64,000 nucleotides of DNA from Pseudarthrobacter sp. MM222 (GTDB lineage: Bacteria > Actinomycetota > Actinomycetes > Actinomycetales > Micrococcaceae): positions 2,976,001-3,040,000 of the forward strand of contig NZ_OX352321.1 in NCBI RefSeq assembly GCF_947090775.1, read 5' to 3'. The notes beneath the pieces were generated by a model, which did no database searches, had not been told where the DNA came from, and saw only the letters and a program-made list of their open reading frames with translations. Positions 27,854 through 36,776 of this stretch are shown here, in pieces (position 1 is the stretch's first letter; every line of letters begins with the position of its first letter). The position numbers and the translations under genes were made by a program.

Positions 27854-28603
27854 ATGGAACCCCTACCCTCACCGCGCGTTCTGGTCATCATGCCTGCCTG
27901 GAATGAAGGCGACGTCGTCGGCAGCACGGTGCGAGAGGTCCTCGACACGAACGCCCGCTACGACGTGCTGGTCGTCAACGACGGTTCCACGGACTCGACG
28001 GCGGAGCAGGCCGCGGCCGCCGGCGCAACCGTCCTGAACCTGCCCTTCAACCTCGGCGTCGGAGGTGCGATGCGGGCCGGCTTCAAGTACGCCCGCCGCC
28101 TTGGCTACGTCCAGGTGATCCAGGTCGACTCTGACGGCCAGCACGATCCCCGCAACATTGACGAGGTACTGGCAGGCCTGCAGCACGCGGACATCTCCAT
28201 CGGTGCCCGCTTCGCCGACCGCGGTGCCTACAAGGTCACCGGACCCCGCAAGTGGGCCATGCAGCTGCTCGCCAAGGTCATCTCCTCCCTTGCCAAGACC
28301 CGGCTGACCGATGTCACCAGCGGGTTCCGGGCCGCCAACGAGCGGGCCGTCGTCCAGTACCTGGACCACTATCCGGCCGAATACCTCGGAGACACCATCG
28401 ACTCGCTCGTCGTCGCGATCCGCTCCGGCTGCACCGTCACCCAGGTGCCGGTGGAAATGCGCGCCCGCCAGGGCGGCAAGCCGAGCCATAACCCGCTCAA
28501 GGCCGCGATCTACCTTGGAAGGTCCGTGTTCGCGCTGCTCTTTGCCCTGACCCGAAAACCCACCCAGCTTGCCGTCCCTGCCACCCAGCACACAGGAGCC
28601 TAG
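27854..28603 (+). CDS. GT2 glycosyltransferase, dolichol-phosphate mannosyltransferase-like
   Basis: 249 aa. IMPAWNEGDVV, VVNDGSTD (about residue 39), QVDSDGQHDP (about 93) and TSGFRAANE (about 155) are typical of DPM1/GtrB-like enzymes that move a sugar to a polyprenyl-phosphate carrier. The next gene is a DUF2304 protein, a frequent partner of this family. ATG 27854 has no clear Shine-Dalgarno but lies 10 bases after TATAGT (27839-27844), so a leaderless transcript is possible. Confidence 0.87.
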   Translation: MEPLPSPRVLVIMPAWNEGDVVGSTVREVLDTNARYDVLVVNDGSTDSTAEQAAAAGATVLNLPFNLGVGGAMRAGFKYARRLGYVQVIQVDSDGQHDPRNIDEVLAGLQHADISIGARFADRGAYKVTGPRKWAMQLLAKVISSLAKTRLTDVTSGFRAANERAVVQYLDHYPAEYLGDTIDSLVVAIRSGCTVTQVPVEMRARQGGKPSHNPLKAAIYLGRSVFALLFALTRKPTQLAVPATQHTGA

Positions 28604-28605
28604 GG

Positions 28606-29040
28606 ATGGGAAATTTCGCAGCCTTCCTGCTGGCGCTCGTCATCGTGGCCCTGGTCATCGAGATGCTCCGGCGCAAAAAGCTTCGGGAGAAGTACGCCGT
28701 GCTGTGGCTCGTTGTCGGCGTGGCCACGCTGGTCCTTGCCGCCTTTCCGCGGCTGCTGAACATCGTCGCCGAATACGTGGGCGTGCAGGTCCCCTCCAAC
28801 CTGCTCTTCGCCATGAGCATCCTGATGCTGCTCGGTGTCTGCCTGCACCTGTCCTGGGAGATCTCGGTCGTCGAGGACGAAACCCGGACCCTCGCGGAGG
28901 AAGTGGCGATTCTCCGGACCCAGCTCGAAGCCCTGGAGCACCGGGCCAGCCTTTCCGCCCTGAGCGCGGACGGCAAGGAACCCCGTTCCGGTTGCCCCGC
29001 ACCGACCACCGACCGTCCCACTGAAAGCTCGGATTCCTAG
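28606..29040 (+). CDS. DUF2304 membrane protein
   Basis: 144 aa with three predicted membrane helices and the RREKYAVLWL-like motif (LREKYAVLWLVVG) of DUF2304. A short coiled-coil stretch (about residues 90-115) and a polar tail follow. DUF2304 proteins accompany polyprenyl-phosphate glycosyltransferases and may be their membrane anchor or flippase; this is inference. It begins two bases after the preceding stop. Confidence 0.85.
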   Translation: MGNFAAFLLALVIVALVIEMLRRKKLREKYAVLWLVVGVATLVLAAFPRLLNIVAEYVGVQVPSNLLFAMSILMLLGVCLHLSWEISVVEDETRTLAEEVAILRTQLEALEHRASLSALSADGKEPRSGCPAPTTDRPTESSDS

Positions 29041-29928
29041 ATGCCCCTCGATATTTTCATCCCCTACTGGGGCGACCCCGGCTACATGAAGGAAACCGTC
29101 GAAAGTGTCCTGGCCCAGGAGAACGGGGACTGGCTGCTGACCGTCGTCGACGACGCCTACCCCGGCCTTGAAATTTCCGAGTACATGGCCGGAATCCAGG
29201 ACGAACGCGTCACGTACATCCGCAAGGACGTCAACGCCGGCATCACGGCGAACTACCGCACGTGCGTGTCCATGGCCAGCCAGGAAGTCCTGGTGATCCT
29301 CGGCTGCGACGACGTCCTCCTGCCGAACTACGTCGACACGATCCTGGCCGCGCACAAGCGGTTCCCGGACGCTGCCATCATCCAGCCCGGCGTGCAGGTC
29401 ATCGACGAGAAGAGCCAGGTTGTCGCCACCCTGGTCGACTCCGTCAAGCAAAAGGTCATCCGGCCCCGCGGTGGCGGCCATCAGCTCATCTCGGGCGAGG
29501 CGATCGCGACGAACCTCATGCACGGGGACTGGCTGTACTGGCCTTCGCTGGCATTCCGCACCGACAAGATCCGCGAAGTCGATTTCCGCGACGGTTTCCC
29601 CATCATCCAGGACCTCGCGCTCATCATGGACATGATCTACAAGGGTGACCAGCTGCTGATTGAACCGACGGTCTGCTTCCGGTACCGCCGGCACTCCAAC
29701 AGTGCCTCCTCGTCAAAGCTGATCGACGGTTCACGGTTCGACGGCGAACGCGAGTACTTCGCCGTCGCGGCCGCCCAGGCCGAGGACCTCGGCTGGCACC
29801 GGGCGGCCCGCTCCGCGCGGCTGAGGCTCACCTCCCGCGCCCACGCCGCCTCCCTGCTGCCCCAGGCCATCCTGGCCCGCAATTCCACAGCCGTCGGCGC
29901 GCTCGTGCGCCACACCTTCGGCAAGTAA
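29041..29928 (+). CDS. GT2 glycosyltransferase
   Basis: 295 aa. The N-terminus FIPYWGDPGYMKETVESVL and TVVDDAYPG (about residue 35), then LGCDDVLLPNY (about 85), show a GT-A fold family 2 enzyme with the metal-binding motif CDD. The C-terminus is helical without a membrane span. It starts immediately at the previous stop. The sugar is not predictable from sequence. Confidence 0.87.
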   Translation: MPLDIFIPYWGDPGYMKETVESVLAQENGDWLLTVVDDAYPGLEISEYMAGIQDERVTYIRKDVNAGITANYRTCVSMASQEVLVILGCDDVLLPNYVDTILAAHKRFPDAAIIQPGVQVIDEKSQVVATLVDSVKQKVIRPRGGGHQLISGEAIATNLMHGDWLYWPSLAFRTDKIREVDFRDGFPIIQDLALIMDMIYKGDQLLIEPTVCFRYRRHSNSASSSKLIDGSRFDGEREYFAVAAAQAEDLGWHRAARSARLRLTSRAHAASLLPQAILARNSTAVGALVRHTFGK

Positions 29929-29952
29929 CCTCCCCGCTACGAAAGGTCCGCC

Positions 29953-31047
29953 GTGACTTCTCCCGTAACCTCTGCCCGCCCCGGCGGGACCGTCCTGGTC
30001 ACCGGCGGCGCCGGCTTCATCGGCTGCGCCATTTCCGCGTCGCTGGCTGACGCCTTCGACCGCGTCGTGGTGGTGGACAGCCTGCACCCGCAGATCCACG
30101 CCACCGGCGAACGGCCTGCCGAACTCGACGCCCGGGCCGAGCTCATCGTGGCCGACGTGGCCGAAGCCGCGACCTGGGACAACGTCCTTGCGGACGTCAC
30201 CCCCGACGTCGTCATCCACCTGGCTGCCGAGACCGGAACGGGCCAGTCACTGGAGGAATCGACGCGGCACACGCACGTCAACGTCGTCGGCACGTCCCAG
30301 CTGCTCGATGGCCTCAACCGCCACGGCAAGCTGCCGCGCCGGATCGTGCTCTCCTCCAGCCGCGCCGTGTACGGCGAGGGCGCGTGGAGCGACTCCAGCG
30401 GCAAGCCGTTCTACCCGGGCCAGCGCACCAGTGCCACCCTGGACCAGTCGCAGTGGGACTTCCCGGGCGCCACCCCCCTGGCCATGAAAGCCTCGGAGAC
30501 CTTCCCGGCCCCGGTCAGCGTCTACGGTGCCACCAAGCTCGCCCAGGAACACGTCCTGCAGGCGTGGGCGAAGTCCTACGGCGTCGAGACCGTCATCCTG
30601 CGGCTGCAAAACGTCTACGGTCCCGGCCAGTCCCTGATCAACCCGTACACCGGCATCATGAGCCTGTTCTGCCGGATGGCCATGGGCGGCAAGTCCATTC
30701 CGCTGTATGAGGACGGCGAGGTCCGCCGCGACTTCATCCTGATCGACGACGTCGCCTCCGCGATCGTCGCCGGCGCAGTCTCCCCCACTGTCCAGGGCGA
30801 GCCGATGGACATCGGCTCCGGTGAGTACCAGACCATCGGCACGGCCGCGCAGCTGATCGCGGCGCACTACAACGCACCGGAGCCCCACGTCACCGGACAG
30901 TACCGCCAGGGCGACGTCCGCCACGCCTGGGCCGACATCACGGCAGCCAAGGACGTCCTCGGCTGGACTCCGCAATACAACCTGGCCCAGGGCATCGACC
31001 GCCTCGCCAACTGGATCGACGCCCAGCCAGACGTCAAGCCTGCCTGA
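29953..31047 (+). CDS. NAD-dependent sugar epimerase/dehydratase (extended SDR)
   Basis: 364 aa. [10 protein letters not shown] is the NAD site, SSSRAVYGEG the catalytic Ser region and YGATKLAQE the Tyr-x3-Lys motif. It resembles UDP-glucose 4-epimerase/dTDP-sugar 4-epimerases. Because rhamnose genes surround it, a dTDP-L-rhamnose 4-epimerase is one possibility, but the substrate is inference. The GTG start has GAAAGG 6 bases upstream. Confidence 0.85.
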   Translation: MTSPVTSARPGGTVLVTGGAGFIGCAISASLADAFDRVVVVDSLHPQIHATGERPAELDARAELIVADVAEAATWDNVLADVTPDVVIHLAAETGTGQSLEESTRHTHVNVVGTSQLLDGLNRHGKLPRRIVLSSSRAVYGEGAWSDSSGKPFYPGQRTSATLDQSQWDFPGATPLAMKASETFPAPVSVYGATKLAQEHVLQAWAKSYGVETVILRLQNVYGPGQSLINPYTGIMSLFCRMAMGGKSIPLYEDGEVRRDFILIDDVASAIVAGAVSPTVQGEPMDIGSGEYQTIGTAAQLIAAHYNAPEPHVTGQYRQGDVRHAWADITAAKDVLGWTPQYNLAQGIDRLANWIDAQPDVKPA

Positions 31048-31064
31048 CGGGAACGGATACCAGC

Positions 31065-31958
31065 ATGCCTTCCACTGCCGCCGTCGTTTCCCTTTTCAAC
31101 CCCACCGACGGTGTGCTGGCGAACACCGCGGCGCTGCTGGCCCAGGTCGACTCGGTCATCGTCGTCGACGACGGCAGCCCGCAGGATCCGGCCCGGATCC
31201 TGGCCGAGCTGGCGGAGCAGGGCTGCATCGTTGAGCGGCTCCCCGAGAATTCCGGCATCGCCGCGGCGCTGAACGCGGGCATCGAGAAGGCCCTCACGGC
31301 CGGACCGAAGCCCGACTACGTCCTGACCATGGACCAGGATTCCCTGCTGGACCCCGGGTATGTGGACGCGCTGCTCTCCGCCGCAACGGCCGCGCAGCAT
31401 GCCGGAGTGCCCGTGGGCATGATCGCCCCGGCTTCCGTGCGGGGGCTCCCGGTCCGCCGCGGGCCGGTCCTGGACGGCATCCAACTCGGCGGGGAGCCCA
31501 TCCAGTCCGGACTGCTCATCCCCGTCCCGGTGCTCGAGCGGCTCGGCCTGTTCCAAAGCACCCTGTTCATCGACGGGGTTGACAGCGAGTTCTACCTCCG
31601 CTGCGAGGACCAGGGCCTGCGGACCGTCCTCGCCGCCGATGCCTCCCTGAACCATGCACTGGGCAGTCAGTCCGCGGCCAGCATGTTCGGCAAGGAACTG
31701 TCGCTCGGTCACAAGACGCTGAGCATCCGCACCGCCGCGGACTGGCGGTATTACTACCTGTTCCGGAACCGGCTGCTGCTTGCGCGGCAGTACGCCCGGC
31801 GGTTTCCGCTGTGGACCGCGAAAGGACTGCTGGCCGACTACCGGCATCTGGCCATCGTCACGCTCCTGGCCCCCGGCCGGCGTGTCCGCCTGGCCAACGC
31901 GTTGCAGGGCATCGCCGACGGCGTCCGCGGCATCTCCGGACCCCGACCGAAGCGCTAG
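31065..31958 (+). CDS. GT2 glycosyltransferase, rhamnosyltransferase-like (paralogue B)
   Basis: 297 aa. VVDDGSPQD (about residue 32), TMDQDS (about 88) and [10 protein letters not shown] (about 167) match the RhlC/RfbN group and the paralogue at 26849. The C-terminal region has a conserved [13 protein letters not shown] segment typical of rhamnosyltransferases. Its 3' end overlaps the convergent acyltransferase by four bases. Confidence 0.87.
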   Translation: MPSTAAVVSLFNPTDGVLANTAALLAQVDSVIVVDDGSPQDPARILAELAEQGCIVERLPENSGIAAALNAGIEKALTAGPKPDYVLTMDQDSLLDPGYVDALLSAATAAQHAGVPVGMIAPASVRGLPVRRGPVLDGIQLGGEPIQSGLLIPVPVLERLGLFQSTLFIDGVDSEFYLRCEDQGLRTVLAADASLNHALGSQSAASMFGKELSLGHKTLSIRTAADWRYYYLFRNRLLLARQYARRFPLWTAKGLLADYRHLAIVTLLAPGRRVRLANALQGIADGVRGISGPRPKR

Positions 31959-33070
31959 CTCTTCCTGGCCCGCCGCATGACCGGCCGCTCAACGAACAAC
32001 CAGCTGGCAGCAGCCAGCGGTATGGTGCACAGGGTCGCGGCCAGGGTGAACCACCAGACGCCCCAGTGATAGGCACCGAAAACGGCCAGCAGCTGCTGGA
32101 CCGGAAACGCGTAGATGTAGGCGCCATAAGAGATGTCATGGCGGGCCACGATGGCGGGCTGGGGCAGCCAGGTGGAGATCCACAGCAGGCCGTACGCGAT
32201 GAATGGGGCGGCCAGCTGTCCGCCGAAGCCGTCCACGAAGAAAATGGACAGCGCGGCAATGGCGAGCGAAACCGGTCCGGCGATCTTGTGGATGCCGATC
32301 CGGTGGCTGAGGACCTGCACCACGGCGCCGCCCAGGAAGAACGGGACGAGCCGGGCCGCGAGCTCAAAGTCAAGGTTCGACTGCAGGTAGGGCTTGATCA
32401 GGCCCACATTGGCCCACACAAGAACGCTGACGGCAAAGGCGGCGATCACCGGCCACGGGGTTTTCTTCACGATCGGCAGGAAGCCCATCAGCCCCACCAG
32501 CAGGTAGCACAGGAACTCGAAATAGAGGGTCCAGAGCGAACCGTTCCAGGCTCCGGGGTAGGGCACGCCGGCGGGGGTTCCGGCGATGTCGTAGCTGACA
32601 ATCCGCAGCGACAGGTTCGCGAAGACCGAGTTCAGCGGCGTCGTCGGCGTCTGCAGGAAGCCGCTCAGCGAACCGTGCTGGATGAGGTAGGCCACCGGGG
32701 CGAACACGAAGGCCATGACCAGCAGGCACACGATGAAGGCCGGGAAGATCCGGGCGACACGATGGACAAGGTACGGACCGATCCTGTTTCCGAAGCGGCT
32801 GGCCGTGATGAGGTAGCCGCTGATGCCGAAGAATCCGGCCACCGCCCAGCCGCCGAGGTTCTCCCCGCGGAAGCCCCAGCCCGCCCCGTCTCCGACGATA
32901 TGCCAGCTGTGGGCGAGCAGGACCGAGAACGCCAGGACAAGCCTGATCAGGTTCAGGCTGTTCCGCCGAGGGTCCAGCCGGCTCCCGATGTCCGGGGTCG
33001 GAAGTGCTTTTGGTGTCAGTACAGCTGCGCTCAAGCCCGGGCTTCCTTCATCAGTTGGTCCAGTCGACAA
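31955..33070 (-). CDS. Acyltransferase family 3 (O-acetyltransferase-like) membrane protein
   Basis: 371 aa with about 10 predicted membrane helices. The acyltransferase-3 hallmarks are [17 protein letters not shown] (His at the end of helix 1), [10 protein letters not shown] and [13 protein letters not shown]. Such proteins O-acetylate polysaccharides or glycolipids at the membrane. The start TTG 33070 has GAGGG 5 bases upstream; a longer frame would run over the divergent rfbA promoter and start. Confidence 0.85.
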   Translation of the reverse strand: MSTGPTDEGSPGLSAAVLTPKALPTPDIGSRLDPRRNSLNLIRLVLAFSVLLAHSWHIVGDGAGWGFRGENLGGWAVAGFFGISGYLITASRFGNRIGPYLVHRVARIFPAFIVCLLVMAFVFAPVAYLIQHGSLSGFLQTPTTPLNSVFANLSLRIVSYDIAGTPAGVPYPGAWNGSLWTLYFEFLCYLLVGLMGFLPIVKKTPWPVIAAFAVSVLVWANVGLIKPYLQSNLDFELAARLVPFFLGGAVVQVLSHRIGIHKIAGPVSLAIAALSIFFVDGFGGQLAAPFIAYGLLWISTWLPQPAIVARHDISYGAYIYAFPVQQLLAVFGAYHWGVWWFTLAATLCTIPLAAASWLFVERPVMRRARKS

Positions 33071-33142
33071 TTCTACCCTCTGGCCCTCTGCCGCCCTGCC
33101 CCTGGTTTGCTGTCGGGGCCTGGGTACGGGAGGATTGGGCGC

Positions 33143-34012
33143 ATGCGTGGAATAATCTTGGCCGGCGGGACTGGATCCCGGCTTCACCCCATCACCCATG
33201 GGATCAGCAAGCAGCTCGTACCCGTTTACGACAAGCCCATGATCTATTACCCCTTGTCAACCCTGATCCTGGCCGGGATCCGGGACATCCTCATCATCAC
33301 CACACCCCATGACGCGGAGCAGTTCAAGCGGCTCCTGGGTGATGGTTCCCAGTTCGGCGTCAACCTCACCTACATCCAGCAGCCTTCACCTGACGGCCTG
33401 GCCCAGGCATTCATCCTGGGGGCCGAGCACATCGGCAACGAGACGGTGGCGCTGGTCCTCGGGGACAACATCTTCTATGGCCAGGGCATGGGCACGCAGC
33501 TGCGCCGGCACGCCAACATCGACGGCGGCGCCGTCTTCGGCTACTGGGTCCGGGATCCCAAGGCGTACGGTGTGGTCGAGTTCGACGACGACGGCAAGGC
33601 CCTCTCGCTCGAAGAGAAGCCGGAGAAGCCGCGCAGCCATTACGCCGTGCCCGGCCTGTACTTCTACGACAACGACGTCATTGACATCGCCAAGAACCTC
33701 AAGCCGTCTCCGCGCGGCGAACTCGAAATCACGGACGTCAACCGCACGTACCTGGAACGGGGCAAGCTGCACGTCGAGATCCTCCCCCGCGGCACCGCGT
33801 GGCTGGACACAGGCACCTTTGACGACCTGAGCGACGCCTCCAACTTCATCCGCACCGTGGAAAACCGCCAGGGCCTGAAGATCGGGGCCCCCGAGGAAAT
33901 CTCCTGGCGCCTGGGATTCCTGACCGACGATGAACTGCGCCAGCGCGCTGAACCCCTGGTCAAGAGCGGCTACGGGGCCTACCTGCTGGGGCTTCTCGAC
34001 CAGACCATCTGA
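33143..34012 (+). CDS. rfbA: Glucose-1-phosphate thymidylyltransferase
   Basis: 289 aa. [13 protein letters not shown] (about residue 6) and the following [17 protein letters not shown] are diagnostic for RmlA, the first enzyme of dTDP-rhamnose synthesis; GDNIFYG and EKP motifs are present. ATG 33143 has GGGAGG about 10 bases upstream. With rfbB and rfbCD the window holds the complete dTDP-L-rhamnose pathway, in two transcription units. Confidence 0.96.
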   Translation: MRGIILAGGTGSRLHPITHGISKQLVPVYDKPMIYYPLSTLILAGIRDILIITTPHDAEQFKRLLGDGSQFGVNLTYIQQPSPDGLAQAFILGAEHIGNETVALVLGDNIFYGQGMGTQLRRHANIDGGAVFGYWVRDPKAYGVVEFDDDGKALSLEEKPEKPRSHYAVPGLYFYDNDVIDIAKNLKPSPRGELEITDVNRTYLERGKLHVEILPRGTAWLDTGTFDDLSDASNFIRTVENRQGLKIGAPEEISWRLGFLTDDELRQRAEPLVKSGYGAYLLGLLDQTI

Positions 34013-34027
34013 CGTGCCCGCATTGAA

Positions 34028-34047
34028 CGCGCCGCCGGTGCGGCGCG
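34028..34047. other. GC-rich stem-loop after rfbA
   Basis: CGCGCCGC (34028-34035) and GCGGCGCG (34040-34047) form an 8-bp stem with a CGGT loop in the 60-base gap after rfbA. No T-tract follows, so termination is doubtful; mRNA 3'-end stabilisation is possible. Confidence 0.35.
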
Positions 34048-34072
34048 CGGTTCCTACCCTGCGGCCAAAATC

Positions 34073-36094
34073 TTGAGCTGGCTGCAGACCCTTCCCTTCG
34101 TGCTCGCGGCGGTCCTGTTCCTCCTGCTGCCCGGCGGGCTGGTCACTGCGTCCCTGGGCCTCCGGGGCCTGCCGGCCGCAGCCCTCGCCGCGCCCGTCAC
34201 GGTGTCCATCGCGTCCGTGCTGGCCGTCCTGATGCCGTTTGCGGGCCTCCCCTGGTCCGCGGCCGCCGTCCTGGTCGGCGGTATCCTGCTGTCCGCCCTG
34301 TCCCTCGCGTTCCGGCGCGCCAAGGAGGGCACCAGCCTGCGCGGTTCCTTCGCGGACTTGCTGCCGCGGCCGGGAACACGGGCAGGGAATGGCCGGCCCC
34401 GGACGGCCGGCTGGGTTGCTGCTGCTTTCGCCGCGGGCGCCGGGCTGATCCTGATCGAGTTGGCCCTGGCCTTCGTGACGCCGGACAGCATCTCTCAGAC
34501 GTTCGACAACGTGTTCCACCTCAACGGCGTGCGGTACATCCTCGACACCGGCAGCGCCTCCTCGTTGACGATGTCGAAAATGACCAGCGGGGATGCGGCA
34601 CCCTATTTTTATCCCGCCGCCTGGCATGGCCTGGCCGCGGCCCTGATCCAACTGACCGGCCTTCCCATTGCGGTGGCCGTCAACGTCCTGAATATGGCGA
34701 TCGCCGCCGTCGTATGGCCGCTGGGCTGCATGCTGTTGACCCGGACGGTGGCAGGTAACCGGCCCGTCGCCGTCGGCGCCGCCGGCATCCTCTCCGCGAT
34801 GTTCGCGGCCTTCCCGATCCTGCTCCTGGATTTCGGCGTCCTGTACCCGAACTTCCTGGCCATCAGCATGCTGCCGGCCGCCCTGGCCAGCGTCGCGTTG
34901 CTGTTCCGGGTCGCACGCGAGCTGGAATGGCCGCCGCTGCCCCGCTTCGTGCTGCCGGTGCTGATCATCCCGGGACTTGCCCTGGCCCATCCCAACGGTT
35001 TCATGTCCCTCGTGATTCTCGCCGTGCCGATTGCCCTGCAGGCGTACGTCCAGACGTATCTGGGGCCCGGGAACCAGCGGCGCGGGCACCGGACGCAGTG
35101 GATTCTCGCGACGTCCGGCCTGGCCGCCGGGGCCGCGGCCCTGTATGTGCTGTGGTCGCTTGTCCGCCCTCCGGAGGATGCCGCCTTCTGGCCTCCGCCC
35201 CAGACACCGCGGGGGGCCGTGCTGGACCTTCTCACGAACGGCGCCGTTGACCGCCCGGCAGCGGCGGGCGTCAGCGTCCTGATGCTGCTGGGCCTGTTCC
35301 TGTGCTGGCGGCGCGGCGGCCGGACGTGGATGCTCGCCGGCTTTGTCATCACCGCGGTGCTTTACGTCATCGTCTCCGGCACCCTGAAGGGCGATGTCCG
35401 CAGCGCGCTGACCGGTGTCTGGTACAACGACAGCAACAGGATCGCCGCGCTTCTTCCGCTGACTGCGCTGCCGTTCGCCGCCGTCGCGGTCGATACCCTT
35501 GCCGTCTGGCTCCGGCGGACGGCGGACAGACTGGCAGGCTCACGGCGGGCCGGAACGGCGCGCCGGCCGGTCGGGAGCCGCGGCAGGATTGCCTTCGGGA
35601 TTATTGGAGGCGTGCTCGTGGCGGTGTTTGTTGGAGCGCAGGTCCCCTCCATGAGGACAGCAATCGGCTCGGCCCAGAAGGCGTACCGGGTGACGGACCA
35701 CTCCCTGCTTGTCACGGCGGCGGAACAGCGCGTCATCGACCGGCTGGATGAGATCGTTCCGGAGGATGCCGCCATCGCCGTCAACCCATGGACGGGAGGA
35801 GCGCTTGCCTACGCCCTCGCGCACCGGGAAACCACCGCAAAGCACATCCTCACCGCCAACACCGCCGACGTCGAGACGCTGAACCAGAAGCTGCGCGACG
35901 CCGACCACGATCCGGCCGTGTGCGCGGCCCTGGCCGCCACCGGTGTCCGGTACGTCCTCGACTTCGGCGCCAACGAAGTCCACTTCGGAAAACATCCGTT
36001 CCCCGGCCTCCAGAACCTCAACAACTCGCTCGCCGTGCGGCTCGTGCTCTCGGACGGCCCAGCCCGGCTGTATGAAGTGACCGCCTGCCGCTAG
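34073..36094 (+). CDS. DUF6541-type multi-pass membrane protein
   Basis: 673 aa with about 13-14 predicted membrane helices and a soluble C-terminal domain of about 130 residues. The pattern, including an extracytoplasmic TFDNVFHLNGVRYILDTG segment (about residue 145), is that of DUF6541 actinobacterial proteins, which look like GT-C glycosyltransferases. It may add sugars to an exported polymer. The TTG start at 34073 lacks a clear ribosome site and could be later. Confidence 0.78.
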   Translation: MSWLQTLPFVLAAVLFLLLPGGLVTASLGLRGLPAAALAAPVTVSIASVLAVLMPFAGLPWSAAAVLVGGILLSALSLAFRRAKEGTSLRGSFADLLPRPGTRAGNGRPRTAGWVAAAFAAGAGLILIELALAFVTPDSISQTFDNVFHLNGVRYILDTGSASSLTMSKMTSGDAAPYFYPAAWHGLAAALIQLTGLPIAVAVNVLNMAIAAVVWPLGCMLLTRTVAGNRPVAVGAAGILSAMFAAFPILLLDFGVLYPNFLAISMLPAALASVALLFRVARELEWPPLPRFVLPVLIIPGLALAHPNGFMSLVILAVPIALQAYVQTYLGPGNQRRGHRTQWILATSGLAAGAAALYVLWSLVRPPEDAAFWPPPQTPRGAVLDLLTNGAVDRPAAAGVSVLMLLGLFLCWRRGGRTWMLAGFVITAVLYVIVSGTLKGDVRSALTGVWYNDSNRIAALLPLTALPFAAVAVDTLAVWLRRTADRLAGSRRAGTARRPVGSRGRIAFGIIGGVLVAVFVGAQVPSMRTAIGSAQKAYRVTDHSLLVTAAEQRVIDRLDEIVPEDAAIAVNPWTGGALAYALAHRETTAKHILTANTADVETLNQKLRDADHDPAVCAALAATGVRYVLDFGANEVHFGKHPFPGLQNLNNSLAVRLVLSDGPARLYEVTACR

Positions 36095-36113
36095 CAGGGG
36101 TCATGCCTGCGGG

Positions 36114-36776
36114 TCAGCCGAGCGGGGCCAGGGCGGCCAGTTTGTCCTTCGGATTATCAACTGCCGGGGCGTCCGCCGGCAGGGCCAGCGTGACCCGCAC
36201 GACGGTCAGGCCGTCCAGCACCTCGAGGACGTACTCGGTGGTGTCCGTGAGCTTGTTGAGCGAATACCAGGCCTTGCTGCCCAAACCTTGAACGGGTTCG
36301 GCCGCCATCATCAGCCGCGGCAGTCCCAGCTGGTCGAGCACGGCCTGGTCCTTGGCTGTCGTGGTGGCCACGATCAGGGAATTCCCCGGGTCGGCGGCCT
36401 GCCCCGCCCCGACCGGTGACAGCGCGAAGGTGCAGTCGAGCTGGGCGAGTCCATCCTTCGACGACGCCGCCACTTCGGCCGGCTGCGCGCCCCGGCCGGT
36501 GTCTCCGAGCACGCGCTGGATTTCCGGTACTTCCGGGCGGGTGCAGTCGTTCCCGGCCGACGGCAGCACCGTGCGGCCGTCGTGCGTGAGCGGCTCCCCG
36601 CCGGGGGCGACACCGGACGTCCCGGTCGGCGTCGGGGCCGTCGTCGGGGCGGCCGCTGTTGTCTCCGGGGCCGGGCCCGGCGCGGCCGTGCAGGCGCCCA
36701 GGAAAAGGCTGCCGAGCAGCACCACCTGGCAGGTGCCGGCGGCGGCGCGGCGCCGGGAGCTAGTTGAAGATGTCAT
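36114..36776 (-). CDS. Uncharacterised lipoprotein
   Basis: 220 aa. A lipoprotein signal with lipobox LFLGAC (Cys about residue 29) is followed by a Thr/Pro/Ala linker and a compact domain of about 170 residues containing two more Cys (CTRPEVPE and LDCTF). It resembles DUF3558-like actinobacterial lipoproteins only loosely. The ATG at 36776 overlaps the end of the L,D-transpeptidase gene by 17 bases, which implies the two act together at the wall. Confidence 0.72.
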   Translation of the reverse strand: MTSSTSSRRRAAAGTCQVVLLGSLFLGACTAAPGPAPETTAAAPTTAPTPTGTSGVAPGGEPLTHDGRTVLPSAGNDCTRPEVPEIQRVLGDTGRGAQPAEVAASSKDGLAQLDCTFALSPVGAGQAADPGNSLIVATTTAKDQAVLDQLGLPRLMMAAEPVQGLGSKAWYSLNKLTDTTEYVLEVLDGLTVVRVTLALPADAPAVDNPKDKLAALAPLG

